Of a stretch of 64,000 nt of DNA, positions 1-8,126 are shown piece by piece. Position numbers and translations under genes: made by a program. This DNA comes from Clostridia bacterium. GTDB lineage: Bacteria; Bacillota; Clostridia; Christensenellales; Borkfalkiaceae. Within the stretch, counting starts at the first letter, position 1. Every line of letters starts with the position of its first letter. Under the pieces are notes generated by a model. The model was given only the letters and a program-made list of their open reading frames with translations. It was not told where the DNA came from and made no database searches. The stretch covers positions 1 through 64,000 of the forward strand of contig CAAGDF010000003.1 of NCBI GenBank assembly GCA_900768525.1, in the 5' to 3' direction.

Positions 1-40
1 AAATTTTTTAAAAAATTTTTCAAAAGTGCCTGCAAAACGC

Positions 41-69
41 TTTACAACTTTAGCGTGCTAAAGTATAAT
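41..69 (+). promoter_or_regulatory. sigma-A promoter of the amino-acid ABC operon
   Basis: A TTTACA -35 box at 41-46 and a perfect TATAAT -10 box at 64-69 are separated by 17 bp. The spacer itself is an inverted repeat (48-63), so a bound repressor would directly occlude RNA polymerase. The first gene starts about 95 bp downstream. Confidence 0.8.
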
Positions 70-100
70 AAAGCCACTTTAATGCTTTAGCGTACTGAAG
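48..100. promoter_or_regulatory. tandem palindromic operator candidates
   Basis: Two related palindromes occur. CTTTAGCGTGCTAAAG (48-63) is perfect and fills the promoter spacer. CTTTAGCGTACTGAAG (85-100) is imperfect and lies near or just after the transcription start. Centre-to-centre spacing is 37 bp. The last gene of the operon encodes a TrpR-like DNA-binding protein, so autoregulation through these sites is a natural inference. No binding data can be seen in sequence. Confidence 0.6.
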
Positions 101-165
101 TGATGTACAGCTTCGTCGCGCCGGCACATTTTGAGATTTGATTTATTACTCGGAGGCAAAAGACA

Positions 166-930
166 ATGAAAAGAATATTAGCTATTATTATTTCGGTATT
201 GACGCTTGTATGCGGAACGGCTATGTTTACCGCCTGCGGTAACGACGAAAACGTTTTAAAAATAGGCGTAACCAATTACAAACCTATGGATTATAAAGAA
301 GAGGGCTCGGACGAATGGATCGGTTTCGATGCGGATCTTGCCAAAGAGGTTGGCAAAATTCTCGGCAAAAAGATCGAATTTGTAGAGATCAACTGGGATA
401 ATAAAGTTATGTCCATAAACGCCAAGGAAATAGACATTATCTGGAACGGTATGACCATTACCGACGAACTTAAAGAAGCGCTCCTTATCAGCGAACCATA
501 TCTCGATAACTGCCAGGTTGTCGTTTGTCAGAAGGGTGAGGTCGGAAAATACAAGACCGCCGAAGATATCAAAAACGCAACTACCGTTCTTGCCGAAGCC
601 GGTTCGGCGGGTGAAGAAGCCGCAAAGGGCGTTTTAGGCGAAAGCAGCAATAAGTTTAAAACCGCCGAAAAGCAGTTGGATTGTTTGCTTGAGGTTAAGT
701 CCGACGTAAACACGATTTGCATTATCGACAAAAACATGGCGAAAGCTCTTATTAACGATAAAACGAGTTATTCCGATTTAGCTTATGCGGAGGTAGGTTT
801 CCCCGACGAGCAGTTCGGACTTGGGTTTAGAAAGGGCGATACCACATTGAAAAATGACGTTGAAAACGCCATTAAAACATTGAAAGAAAACGGCAAGTAC
901 GACGAATTATTCAATAAGTATTTCGGATAA
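166..930 (+). CDS. amino-acid ABC transporter substrate-binding lipoprotein
   Basis: This 254-aa protein is a family-3 extracellular solute-binding protein (SBP_bac_3), which captures a polar or charged amino acid outside the membrane and delivers it to the permease encoded next. The N-terminus has a lysine/arginine start, a hydrophobic core and a lipobox ending FTAC, giving a lipidated Cys near residue 24. The mature part begins LKIGVTNYKPM and has WIGFDADLAKEVGK, typical of the first lobe of the fold. A GGAGG Shine-Dalgarno at about 151-155 supports the ATG at 166. It is first in an SBP-permease-ATPase-regulator operon. The exact ligand is not determinable, though the TrpR-like gene downstream makes an aromatic amino acid worth testing. 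Confidence 0.9.
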   Translation: MKRILAIIISVLTLVCGTAMFTACGNDENVLKIGVTNYKPMDYKEEGSDEWIGFDADLAKEVGKILGKKIEFVEINWDNKVMSINAKEIDIIWNGMTITDELKEALLISEPYLDNCQVVVCQKGEVGKYKTAEDIKNATTVLAEAGSAGEEAAKGVLGESSNKFKTAEKQLDCLLEVKSDVNTICIIDKNMAKALINDKTSYSDLAYAEVGFPDEQFGLGFRKGDTTLKNDVENAIKTLKENGKYDELFNKYFG

Positions 931-959
931 TTAGTCGGCAAGTTGTTAAATAATATTTT

Positions 960-989
960 TTTAGCCATCGGTTGATACCGATGGCTAAA
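960..989 (+). other. intercistronic hairpin between SBP and permease genes
   Basis: TTTAGCCATCGG (960-971) and CCGATGGCTAAA (978-989) form a perfect 12-bp stem with a 6-nt loop. There is no T-run on the + strand side, so it is unlikely to be a strong terminator. Such hairpins after binding-protein genes commonly protect the upstream mRNA so that the SBP is made in excess over the permease. That role is inferred here. Confidence 0.6.
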
Positions 990-1015
990 CGCGTGTAAAA
1001 GGATAAACTTTAAAG

Positions 1016-1660
1016 ATGAATTTTTGGACGGTTACATTAGAATTATTAAAAGGTTTTGCGGTTACCTGCGAACTTTTCGCATTGACGCTCGTGTTGGCGT
1101 TGCCGTTAGGTTTGCTGATAGCGTTCGGTGCAAGGAGCAAATTCAAACCGCTGTCGGCGGTGATTAAAGTAATAATATGGGTGATCCGCGGCACGCCGCT
1201 TATGCTTCAGGTCATCGCCATATATTACGGTCCCGCATTGCTTTTCCACTGGGGACTGTTACCGAGGTTTACCGCCGTTGTGGTGGCGTTCGTAATAAAT
1301 TACGCATGTTATTTTGCGGTGATTATCCGCGGCGGGTTAGAGGGAATCCCCAAAGGGCAGTTCGAGGCGGGCGCGGTGCTCGGTATGAGCAAAACGCAAA
1401 TCTTTTTCAAGATAATTTTGCTGCAGGTAATAAAGCGCATTGTGCCGCCTATGGGCAACGAGGTAATAACGCTTGTAAAAGATACCTCACTTGCAAGGGT
1501 TATTCTTGTAGAAGAAATACTGAAAGTCGCGCAGGACTTTTCGGCAAAAGGTTTTATCTGGCCATTGTTTTACACGGGTGCGTTTTATCTGATTTTTGTC
1601 GGCGTGCTTACGATAATACTCGGTAAGATAGAAAAGAAACTCGATTATTTCAAGGTGTAA
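1016..1660 (+). CDS. amino-acid ABC transporter permease
   Basis: This 214-aa polytopic membrane protein belongs to the HisM/GlnP-type permease family. Several hydrophobic helices are visible. The cytoplasmic EAA-type loop is present at roughly residues 115-135 (GQFEAGAVLGMSKTQIF), which contacts the ATPase. The region RGTPLMLQVIAIYYG is characteristic of polar amino-acid permeases. A single permease gene suggests a homodimeric channel. It sits between the binding protein and the ATPase, with 1 bp separating it from the latter, so translation is probably coupled. Confidence 0.9.
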   Translation: MNFWTVTLELLKGFAVTCELFALTLVLALPLGLLIAFGARSKFKPLSAVIKVIIWVIRGTPLMLQVIAIYYGPALLFHWGLLPRFTAVVVAFVINYACYFAVIIRGGLEGIPKGQFEAGAVLGMSKTQIFFKIILLQVIKRIVPPMGNEVITLVKDTSLARVILVEEILKVAQDFSAKGFIWPLFYTGAFYLIFVGVLTIILGKIEKKLDYFKV

Positions 1661-1661
1661 C

Positions 1662-2492
1662 ATGTCATATTTTTCAATAGAAGGGTTAACTAAAAATTTC
1701 GGAGAACTCGGCGTTTTGCGCGGTATATCGCTCGATTTGCAAAAGGGCGAAGTGCTGTCGATAATCGGTTCGTCGGGTTCGGGTAAAACAACGCTTTTAA
1801 GGTGCATAAATTTTCTTGAAACTCCGTCGTCGGGGCGCATCACGCTTGACGGCGAGGTCATGTACAGCGATGAGGAAATCAAGCGTGTTCCCGAAAAGGA
1901 GCTGCGCCGCCGCCGTATGAATTTCGGGTTAGTGTTTCAGTCGTTCAATCTTTTTCCGCAATATAACGTTCTGGATAACGTAAAACTTGCGCCCACGCTT
2001 TTTCTTAAAGAAAAGTTAAAAGAACTTAAAAAATCGGGCACGAAAAAAGCTGAAATCGATGAATTTTACCGCGAAGAACTTGCTAAAATCGATAGCGACG
2101 CAAAACAACTTATAGAAAAAGTCGGTCTTACCGAAAAGATAAACGCTTACCCGTGCGAACTTTCAGGGGGGCAGTGCCAAAGGGTTGCAATCGCCCGCGC
2201 GCTTGTTTTAAGCCCGAAAATTTTGTGCTTCGACGAGCCTACTTCCGCGCTCGATCCTATGCTTACGGGCGAGGTTTTAAAAGTAATAAAATCTCTTCGC
2301 GGCGAGGGCAGGACGATGATTATCGTTACGCACGAAATGGATTTTGCCAAAAACGTTTCCGATAAAATCGCGTTTATGTCCGAGGGCGTTGTTGCCGAAT
2401 ACGGCACGCCGGACGAGGTCTTCAACAATTCTTCGGACGAAGAATTAAGGCGTTTTCTTGCCGCCGAAAAGAAAGAAGAAATCAATGAATAA
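1662..2492 (+). CDS. amino-acid ABC transporter ATP-binding protein
   Basis: This 276-aa ATPase powers the uptake system. Walker A is GSSGSGKT (near residue 37), the Q-loop is FQSFNLF, the signature LSGGQ, Walker B ILCFDEPTSALD and the switch His is in THEMDF. The nucleotide-binding core is complete, so it should be active. It is about 35 residues longer than the usual 240-aa GlnQ/HisP type. The extra part is a Lys/Glu-rich charged helix between the Q-loop and the signature (about residues 108-145). It ends 9 bp before the TrpR-like gene. Confidence 0.9.
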   Translation: MSYFSIEGLTKNFGELGVLRGISLDLQKGEVLSIIGSSGSGKTTLLRCINFLETPSSGRITLDGEVMYSDEEIKRVPEKELRRRRMNFGLVFQSFNLFPQYNVLDNVKLAPTLFLKEKLKELKKSGTKKAEIDEFYREELAKIDSDAKQLIEKVGLTEKINAYPCELSGGQCQRVAIARALVLSPKILCFDEPTSALDPMLTGEVLKVIKSLRGEGRTMIIVTHEMDFAKNVSDKIAFMSEGVVAEYGTPDEVFNNSSDEELRRFLAAEKKEEINE

Positions 2493-2501
2493 GGTGGAAT
2501 T

Positions 2502-2762
2502 ATGAGCGAAGAACATACTTACGACGAATTGTATCGTGCAATTTTAAATCTCAAAACCGTTGAGGACTGCGAGAAGTTTTTCAGCGATTTATGTACTTAT
2601 CGCGAGCTTGACGCTATGCTCGGCAGGGTAAAGGCGGCAAAAATGCTGCTTGCGGGCGAAACGTACGAGGCGATTATCGATAAAAAAATCGTATCGTCGG
2701 CAACGCTGTCGCGCGTGTCGCGTTGCGTAAAACACGGTAACGGTTACAAAAACTTTTTATAA
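2502..2762 (+). CDS. TrpR-like (YerC/YecD family) transcriptional regulator
   Basis: This 86-aa protein matches the YerC/YecD group of the Trp repressor superfamily. It is all-helical, with ELDAMLGRVKAAKMLLAGETYEAI leading into a helix-turn-helix (VSSATLSRVSRCVKHG) at the C-terminus. Characterised TrpR uses L-tryptophan as corepressor, but whether this branch binds Trp is not shown by the sequence. It follows the transporter ATPase by 9 bp with the ribosome site AAGGTGG, so it is co-transcribed and is the likely repressor of its own operon. Confidence 0.85.
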   Translation: MSEEHTYDELYRAILNLKTVEDCEKFFSDLCTYRELDAMLGRVKAAKMLLAGETYEAIIDKKIVSSATLSRVSRCVKHGNGYKNFL

Positions 2763-2778
2763 AAATAAATTTGCTTTG

Positions 2779-2833
2779 CCATAAAAAAGATATCGCCGAA
2801 AGAGCAATTTCTCTCGGCGATATCTTTTTATGG
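2779..2833. terminator. bidirectional terminator between convergent genes
   Basis: A long near-perfect stem runs from CCATAAAAAAGATATCGCC (starting 2779) to its complement ending at 2833. It has an A-run on one side and a T-run on the other, so it can stop transcription of both the ABC operon and the flavodoxin gene. Confidence 0.85.
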
Positions 2834-2850
2834 TTTCTATTCTGAATTTG

Positions 2851-2880
2851 TCGATAATCGACCTATAGCCTTACTTTTTA
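2851..2880 (+). repeat. dispersed repeat copy 1 (class A)
   Basis: CGATAATCGACCTATAGCC followed by TTACTTTTT. The tail overlaps the last codons and the stop codon of the minus-strand flavodoxin gene, so the repeat forms part of that gene's 3' end. Confidence 0.85.
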
Positions 2881-3794
2881 ATGTTTTTTTGCTTAACGTA
2901 TTTACCTTTTTTGCAGGTTACGTCGGTTACGTTGTCGGGCGTAGTGCCTAACAGCTCGTTCATCTCTTTTACGATTTTATCGCATTTCATGTTCGAGTAG
3001 TGGCAAATCACGTATTCAACGCTTTTAATGCCTTTTGCCCCGCGGCAAAACGCGCGCACGGGTGCTGCAAGGGCGAATACCCAAACGGGTGTGCATATGA
3101 TAACTTTATCATATTTGTTCAAATCTTCGGGTATGCTTTCTAACGGCATATCCCATTTGTGCATATTGAACCGTCCGCACCACCAAAACCCGAGCGTCCC
3201 GTCGGTTTTTTCCGTTGTTTTAAGTTCAAAAATTTTACCGCCTGTCTTTTCGGCTTGCTCATACGCAAGTTTTTTTACGTACCCCATACGTGAAAAGTAG
3301 ACTACAAGAACTTTGTCGTTCGTGCCGACCGCCGTGTAACTTTCTTCGTTTACTTTAAAACTTTCCTGCTTTTGAAAAACTATTGCCGCATAACCCGTCA
3401 ACGCCTGTAAAAGTCCGAAAACGAAATACGAGTTAGACATAAAATTGCTTTCAAAAATGAAGAATTGAATGGTTATCCACAGCATCAGCGTAACGCCGAA
3501 TATGCAACCGAGTATCGCGCCTGCACGTTTTTTAAGTATCAGTAATACCGCTGCGATCAGGTTGGTAATGCCGTTGACTATAAGCAGCGATATGCCCGAA
3601 AAGACTAAATTTTGAAACAGCACGTCGGCAAATGGCAGTTTTCTGAGCCCCGGCAATAGCCCCGCCATGCCTGTGGCTTCGCCCGTCGGATCGATAAGCA
3701 TGGCGAGCGCGCCGCCGATCGCTCCGAGCCCGATGAATAAAGTCCAAAAAATTAGAATAATGCGCGCTACATTGTACCTGCTGTGCTTGCTCAT
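2871..3794 (-). CDS. membrane protein with C-terminal flavodoxin-like domain
   Basis: The 307-aa product combines about four hydrophobic helices (residues 1-150, including a DUF4405/DoxX-like looking region that I cannot assign) with a flavodoxin-type domain. That domain begins KVLVVYFSRMGYVKKLA, the FMN phosphate-loop region, and continues with a CTPVWVFALAAPVRAF segment. It probably acts as a membrane-tethered flavoprotein at the inner face, with electron partner unknown. The ATG at 3794 is chosen because AAGGAG lies 6 bp upstream. An in-frame ATG seven codons earlier has no such site. It is monocistronic, with two promoters upstream. Confidence 0.75.
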   Translation of the reverse strand: MSKHSRYNVARIILIFWTLFIGLGAIGGALAMLIDPTGEATGMAGLLPGLRKLPFADVLFQNLVFSGISLLIVNGITNLIAAVLLILKKRAGAILGCIFGVTLMLWITIQFFIFESNFMSNSYFVFGLLQALTGYAAIVFQKQESFKVNEESYTAVGTNDKVLVVYFSRMGYVKKLAYEQAEKTGGKIFELKTTEKTDGTLGFWWCGRFNMHKWDMPLESIPEDLNKYDKVIICTPVWVFALAAPVRAFCRGAKGIKSVEYVICHYSNMKCDKIVKEMNELLGTTPDNVTDVTCKKGKYVKQKNIKK

Positions 3795-3834
3795 AGTATC
3801 TCCTTGACCCGACAAAGCGGGAATGATTGCGTTA

Positions 3835-3895
3835 TTATATTAGAACACGTGTTATATAACCGATGTATTATATCAATACGCCATATGACTGTCAA
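3835..3895 (-). promoter_or_regulatory. proximal promoter and operator of the flavodoxin gene
   Basis: On the minus strand TTGACA (3890-3895) and TATAAT (3867-3872) are separated by 17 bp. Just downstream lies the palindrome TTATATTAGAACACGTGTTATATAA (3835-3859; core AACACGTGTT) over the expected start site, a position typical of a repressor operator. Confidence 0.8.
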
Positions 3896-3990
3896 GCAAA
3901 AACGGTGATTTTTATTAAAAAAATAAAATATTCCCGTTAAAAAATAAAAAATTAAAAACGCAGTATTATGTGCTTGCCTATAGTATATTA

Positions 3991-4019
3991 AATCGTCCGA
4001 CTTTAAAGGGCGGACGATT
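3991..4019. other. hairpin between the two duplicated promoters
   Basis: AATCGTCCG and CGGACGATT form a 9-bp stem around an 11-nt loop. A transcript from the distal minus-strand promoter would pass through it. No good T-run follows, so termination is uncertain. The rest of 3896-4275 is AT-rich and shows no coding potential. Confidence 0.5.
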
Positions 4020-4029
4020 GCGCTACGAA

Positions 4030-4085
4030 ATATAATACTTGTTATATAATAGCTGCATTATATAAATGCGATATATAGCTGTCAA
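4030..4085 (-). promoter_or_regulatory. distal promoter and operator, duplicate of the proximal module
   Basis: TTGACA (4080-4085) and TATAAT (4057-4062) are again 17 bp apart on the minus strand, followed by the palindrome ATATAATACTTGTTATAT (4030-4047). The whole block resembles 3835-3895 and its flanks over about 85 bp, so the promoter region appears tandemly duplicated and diverged. Confidence 0.75.
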
Positions 4086-4275
4086 ACAAAAAAAGCAAAA
4101 TATTATTAAAATTCAAAATATTTTTTATAAAAAAAGAGGAAAACGAGAAAAATCAAAGTATTATTATATGTGAAGAAAATCGGGCGTTTTAACGTTTTGC
4201 GTTAAAAAACGAACCGAAAAGCCGAAATATTATCTATAAAAGGCGAATTTAAAACGCGATAGGTTATTGTTACCA

Positions 4276-6141
4276 ATGAAGTTTGACGAAAAGTTTATCG
4301 AACAATTACGTTCAAAACTTAATATCGTGGACGTGGTAAGCGGGTATTGCCAGCTTACGCGCAAGGGCGGTTCTTATTGGGCTTGTTGTCCGTTACCCGG
4401 GCACAGCGAAAAGACGCCCTCTTTTGCCGTGAACGAAGCCGGTCAGTTTTATAAATGTTTCGGCTGCGGCAAGGGTGGCGACGTCATCAGGTTCGTTATG
4501 GAAATGGAAAGCCTGTCCTTTTACGAAGCGGTAAAGCTGCTTTGCGAAAAGGCGCATATACCTTTGCCCGAGGACGTCGACGGCAAGAGCGACGAAAACA
4601 CTCACAAAAAATTTGCCGAAAAAGAAAGACTGCAAACACTCATGCGCGACGCTGCGTTGTTCTATGTTTTGCAGCTGAAAAATCCCGCGTGCGAGGCACA
4701 CAGAAAATATATCGAAAAGCGCAGGCTTACAAAGCGAGAGGTGACTGTTTTCGGTTTAGGCGCATCGCCCGACTATGATTCGCTTGTGGAATATCTTGCC
4801 CAAAAGGGCTATACTATGGAAGAGGCTCTTTTGGCGGGGGCGATTCAGCGCAGGCGGCAAAAAGAGGGCGACGAAAAGCGGCGTGTAAGAACCGACGGCA
4901 AAACCGATAAAAACGGCGCGCCTTTGCGCGACTATTTCGACGCGCTTGCAGGTCGATTGATTTTTCCCATAATCGACGGGTTCGGTAAGGTAATTGCTTT
5001 CGGCGGGCGCATGCTTGAAAAGACCGATTTTGCAAAATACAAAAACACAAGCGACAGCGTGCTGTTTTCCAAACGTAAAACATTATATAATGTAAACAAT
5101 CTGAAAAAGGAAAAAAATGCGCGTGGTAAACTCGATTATGCGATAATGGTTGAAGGGTACATGGACACCATTGCGCTGTACAAAGCGGGTTTCAAAAACG
5201 TGGTTGCGAGCATGGGCACGTCGCTCACGGTCGAGCAGGCGCGTATGCTCAAACGCTATACCGACGTTGCGCTCATTTGTTACGACGGCGACAAAGCCGG
5301 GCAAAACGCAACCGTGCGCGGGCTTGAAATTTTGCGTGACTGCGGGTTAGAAGTGCGTGTGGTTTCTCTGCCCGACGGCAAGGATCCGGACGAGCTTATA
5401 AACGAGCGCGGCGCAAAAGCCTATCAGGAACAACTCGACAAGGCGTTGCCGCTTATAGATTTTAAACTCAAATGCGTTAGAAATACGTACGATATAAACA
5501 CTGTTTCCGGCAAGCGCAAGTATATAGACGAAAGCCTCAGAGTTATAGGCGAGTGCAAAAACAGGTCGCTGCAAGAAGAACTTTTGAAGAAACTGCGCGA
5601 CGAAAGCGGTATAACGTACGAGTCGCTGCGTCGCGACCTTGATAATTCTGACGACAACGATGTAGCGGACAAGCCTCTTGCCGTTGCGCCCGAAATAACA
5701 CTTAACGATAACGCCGACGCTTACGCCAAAGCCGAGCGTTTTGTGCTTGATTCGTTCATCAAAGGTCAGTCGTACGCGAAAGGAACGCCCGACGAGTTCG
5801 AGTATACCGACGCGTTCCGCACCGAGGTTGCCGAGTACGTTGCGGCAAAACTGCTGCTCGGTCAAAAGGTGGAAGCCGATAAACTGCAATCGCTTGCGGA
5901 CGATAACACGCTGCCCGAGCTTATGCGCATTTTAGAGGCGAGCGAAGCGGTGGACGATGCGGTCAGGAACGGTTATTTTGTCGACTGCGTGGCGTTTTTG
6001 AAAGAGCGGACGATTAACGAACGCCTTGCAAAACTCAAGGTCGATTACAAAAACGAAACCGACGTTGCCAAGCGCAAGGAAATCGCCGCCGAGATAGCCA
6101 AGCAGACCATTGCGCTCAGTATGCTTAAAAAGAAACGTTAA
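4276..6141 (+). CDS. dnaG: DNA primase
   Basis: DnaG makes RNA primers at the replication fork in concert with the replicative helicase. The 621-aa protein has the N-terminal CHC2 zinc ribbon (ACCPLPGHSEKTPSF then FKCFGCGKGGDV-like residues, about 38-65). It then has the catalytic core with the TOPRIM motif MVEGYMDT and the acidic CYDGDKAGQNA segment. The C-terminal helicase-interaction region is present but divergent. I chose ATG 4276 over an upstream TTG at 4267, which sits too close to the only AGG. It heads the classic Firmicutes macromolecular-synthesis order with rpoD. Confidence 0.95.
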   Translation: MKFDEKFIEQLRSKLNIVDVVSGYCQLTRKGGSYWACCPLPGHSEKTPSFAVNEAGQFYKCFGCGKGGDVIRFVMEMESLSFYEAVKLLCEKAHIPLPEDVDGKSDENTHKKFAEKERLQTLMRDAALFYVLQLKNPACEAHRKYIEKRRLTKREVTVFGLGASPDYDSLVEYLAQKGYTMEEALLAGAIQRRRQKEGDEKRRVRTDGKTDKNGAPLRDYFDALAGRLIFPIIDGFGKVIAFGGRMLEKTDFAKYKNTSDSVLFSKRKTLYNVNNLKKEKNARGKLDYAIMVEGYMDTIALYKAGFKNVVASMGTSLTVEQARMLKRYTDVALICYDGDKAGQNATVRGLEILRDCGLEVRVVSLPDGKDPDELINERGAKAYQEQLDKALPLIDFKLKCVRNTYDINTVSGKRKYIDESLRVIGECKNRSLQEELLKKLRDESGITYESLRRDLDNSDDNDVADKPLAVAPEITLNDNADAYAKAERFVLDSFIKGQSYAKGTPDEFEYTDAFRTEVAEYVAAKLLLGQKVEADKLQSLADDNTLPELMRILEASEAVDDAVRNGYFVDCVAFLKERTINERLAKLKVDYKNETDVAKRKEIAAEIAKQTIALSMLKKKR

Positions 6142-6148
6142 AATTCGT

Positions 6149-6171
6149 GCGCTATTAAAGCGCGATTTTTT
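6149..6171 (+). terminator. terminator after dnaG
   Basis: GCGCT-ATTAA-AGCGC forms a short stem followed by GATTTTTT. It would partly separate dnaG from rpoD transcription. The remaining 6172-6376 shows no gene and only weak promoter-like boxes. Confidence 0.65.
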
Positions 6172-6376
6172 GCGGGCAATCAATATATAAAATATAAAGA
6201 ATAAATCGCCGCCGATAAAACGAATACAGCGGCAATAAAATAAGAGAATTTCGTTTGTTTTGTGCTTTCGGCAGCCGTAGCTGTTGCTTTTGAATAGCCG
6301 TAAGGCTGTCGTTGTAGCGGTTGCTCGGGCAATATAAAGCAAGCGATAATCGATAAAACGGAGGATGAAAAATACA

Positions 6377-7432
6377 ATGGGTGTTTCCGATCAATTTCTT
6401 GAGGAAATAACAAAATCGCTTATCGAAGAGGGCAAAAAAGCGGGTTCGCTTTCGTCCGACTATCTGTGCGACAAACTTGACTCGATCGAGGCGAGCGGAG
6501 AGCAGGTAGATCAGATTTACAAAGCACTCGACGAAGCACACATCAACATTGTCAACGACTACGAGAAGGACAAAGATCTTTACGATCAACTGCTCAAAGA
6601 AATCAACATGGACGACCCCGTCAAGATGTACCTTAAGGACATCGGGCGCGTGCCTCTTCTTTCGCCGGAAGAGGAAGTCGAACTCGCAAAGCGTATGGCG
6701 GAGGGCGACGAATCGGCAAAACTTCGCCTTTCCGAAGCTAACCTGCGTCTGGTCGTTTCCATCGCAAAAAGATATGTAGGGCGCGGAATGCAGATCCTCG
6801 ATCTTATTCAGGAAGGCAATCTCGGTCTTATGAAAGCGGTCGAAAAGTTCGATTATCAAAAAGGTTTCAAATTCTCGACTTATGCCACATGGTGGATTCG
6901 TCAGGCAATCACAAGGGCGATCGCCGATCAAGCTCGTACCATAAGAATTCCCGTGCATATGGTAGAGACCATCAACCGTCAGGTCAGGGTTTCGAGAATG
7001 CTTTTGCAAAAACTCGGTCGCGAACCGACCGCTGCGGAGATAGCCGAAGAAATGGGTATTTCCGAATCGCGCGTTATGGAAATTCAAAAAATCGCGCAAG
7101 ATCCCGTTTCGCTCGAAACGCCTATCGGCGAGGAAGAGGACAGCCATATCGGCGATTTCCTCGAGGACGAAACGGCTACCGCCCCCAGCGATACCGTCGC
7201 TTTCACAATGCTTAAAGAGCAACTCATCAGCGTGCTCGACACTCTCACCCCGCGTGAAGAAAAGGTTTTGCGTTTGCGCTACGGCATAGACGACGGCAGA
7301 CCGAGAACGCTCGAAGAGGTTGGTAAAGAGTTTAACGTTACGCGTGAAAGAATTCGTCAGATCGAAGCCAAAGCGCTCAGAAAACTCAGACATCCATCGA
7401 GAAGCAAACGCCTTAAAGATTTTCTTGACTAA
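6377..7432 (+). CDS. rpoD: primary RNA polymerase sigma factor (sigma-A)
   Basis: This 351-aa housekeeping sigma factor directs RNA polymerase to the TTGACA/TATAAT promoters seen throughout the window. Region 1.2 ([17 protein letters not shown]), region 2 with the core-binding and -10-recognition helices ([34 protein letters not shown]), region 3 and the region 4 helix-turn-helix ([20 protein letters not shown]) are intact. A compact acidic region 1.1 is present. GGAGG at 6360-6364 abuts an ATG at 6365 with no spacing, so ATG 6377 is the better start. Confidence 0.95.
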   Translation: MGVSDQFLEEITKSLIEEGKKAGSLSSDYLCDKLDSIEASGEQVDQIYKALDEAHINIVNDYEKDKDLYDQLLKEINMDDPVKMYLKDIGRVPLLSPEEEVELAKRMAEGDESAKLRLSEANLRLVVSIAKRYVGRGMQILDLIQEGNLGLMKAVEKFDYQKGFKFSTYATWWIRQAITRAIADQARTIRIPVHMVETINRQVRVSRMLLQKLGREPTAAEIAEEMGISESRVMEIQKIAQDPVSLETPIGEEEDSHIGDFLEDETATAPSDTVAFTMLKEQLISVLDTLTPREEKVLRLRYGIDDGRPRTLEEVGKEFNVTRERIRQIEAKALRKLRHPSRSKRLKDFLD

Positions 7433-7441
7433 TCAAAAAGT

Positions 7442-7466
7442 CCGCCTATAAGTCCGTTATCGGCAC
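7442..7466 (-). repeat. dispersed repeat copy 2 (class B)
   Basis: Reading the minus strand gives GCCGATAACGGACTTATAGGC followed by GGACTTTTT. It ends 6 bp before the trmK start codon and occupies the position where a ribosome-binding site would be expected. Confidence 0.8.
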
Positions 7467-7472
7467 TTTGAT

Positions 7473-8126
7473 ATGAATAAAAGATTAGAAATTATTTTTT
7501 CCGAGATACCCGCTTGCTTGTCTTTTGCGGACGTCGGGTGCGATCACGGATACATTGCCAAAGCCGTGCTCGACAGCGGAAAATGCGATGACGTTGTAAT
7601 ATCGGATATTTCCGCGCCGAGTTTAAACAAAGCCGAAAAACTGCTTAAACGTTATATCGATTGCGGCAAAGCGCGCGCCGTCGTTTGCGACGGACTTAGG
7701 CTTGTGCCCGAGCGTAACACCGTGCTTATATCGGGTATGGGAGGCGAGGAGATTATCAAAATTTTATCCGAAGCGCCGTTTAAAACCGAAAGGCTTATTC
7801 TTTCGCCTATGAAAAATCAGGATAAAGTGCGGGCGTACCTGCTTGAAAACGGCTACGGCATAACCAAAGATTACACGTTTTGCGATCAAAGGTTTTATCA
7901 TCTTATAATCGCCGAGTTCGGTAAAAATATCGAACCGTATACGGCGGTCGAACTTGAATTCGGGCGCGACAACTTAAAACTGCGTCCGACGGACTTTATT
8001 CTCTACATAAAAAAGGAACTTGAAAAAGCCGAAACATACAAGAATAAGGTCGTATCTAAGGAAGATAAAGAACTTTTTGAGCAAAGAATAAAAAAACTGA
8101 GGGGAATGATAAATGAAAATCAGTGA
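7473..8126 (+). CDS. trmK: tRNA (adenine(22)-N1)-methyltransferase
   Basis: TrmK methylates N1 of A22 in tRNA with S-adenosylmethionine. The 217-aa sequence has the Rossmann SAM motif FADVGCDHGYIAKAVL near residue 18, ISDIS in motif II position and the family's SGMGGEEIIKIL segment. A coiled C-terminal tail follows. The gene lies after rpoD and overlaps the Nif3-like gene by 14 bp, the same order as yqfN-yqfO after sigA in Bacillus. No clear Shine-Dalgarno is seen because the dispersed repeat lies directly upstream. Confidence 0.92.
   Translation: MNKRLEIIFSEIPACLSFADVGCDHGYIAKAVLDSGKCDDVVISDISAPSLNKAEKLLKRYIDCGKARAVVCDGLRLVPERNTVLISGMGGEEIIKILSEAPFKTERLILSPMKNQDKVRAYLLENGYGITKDYTFCDQRFYHLIIAEFGKNIEPYTAVELEFGRDNLKLRPTDFILYIKKELEKAETYKNKVVSKEDKELFEQRIKKLRGMINENQ

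Noticed and set aside
6172..6376. Promoter search before rpoD (TTGTAG ... TATAAA near 6316)
   Set aside because: Spacer of 15 bp and weak -35 box; not strong enough to annotate.
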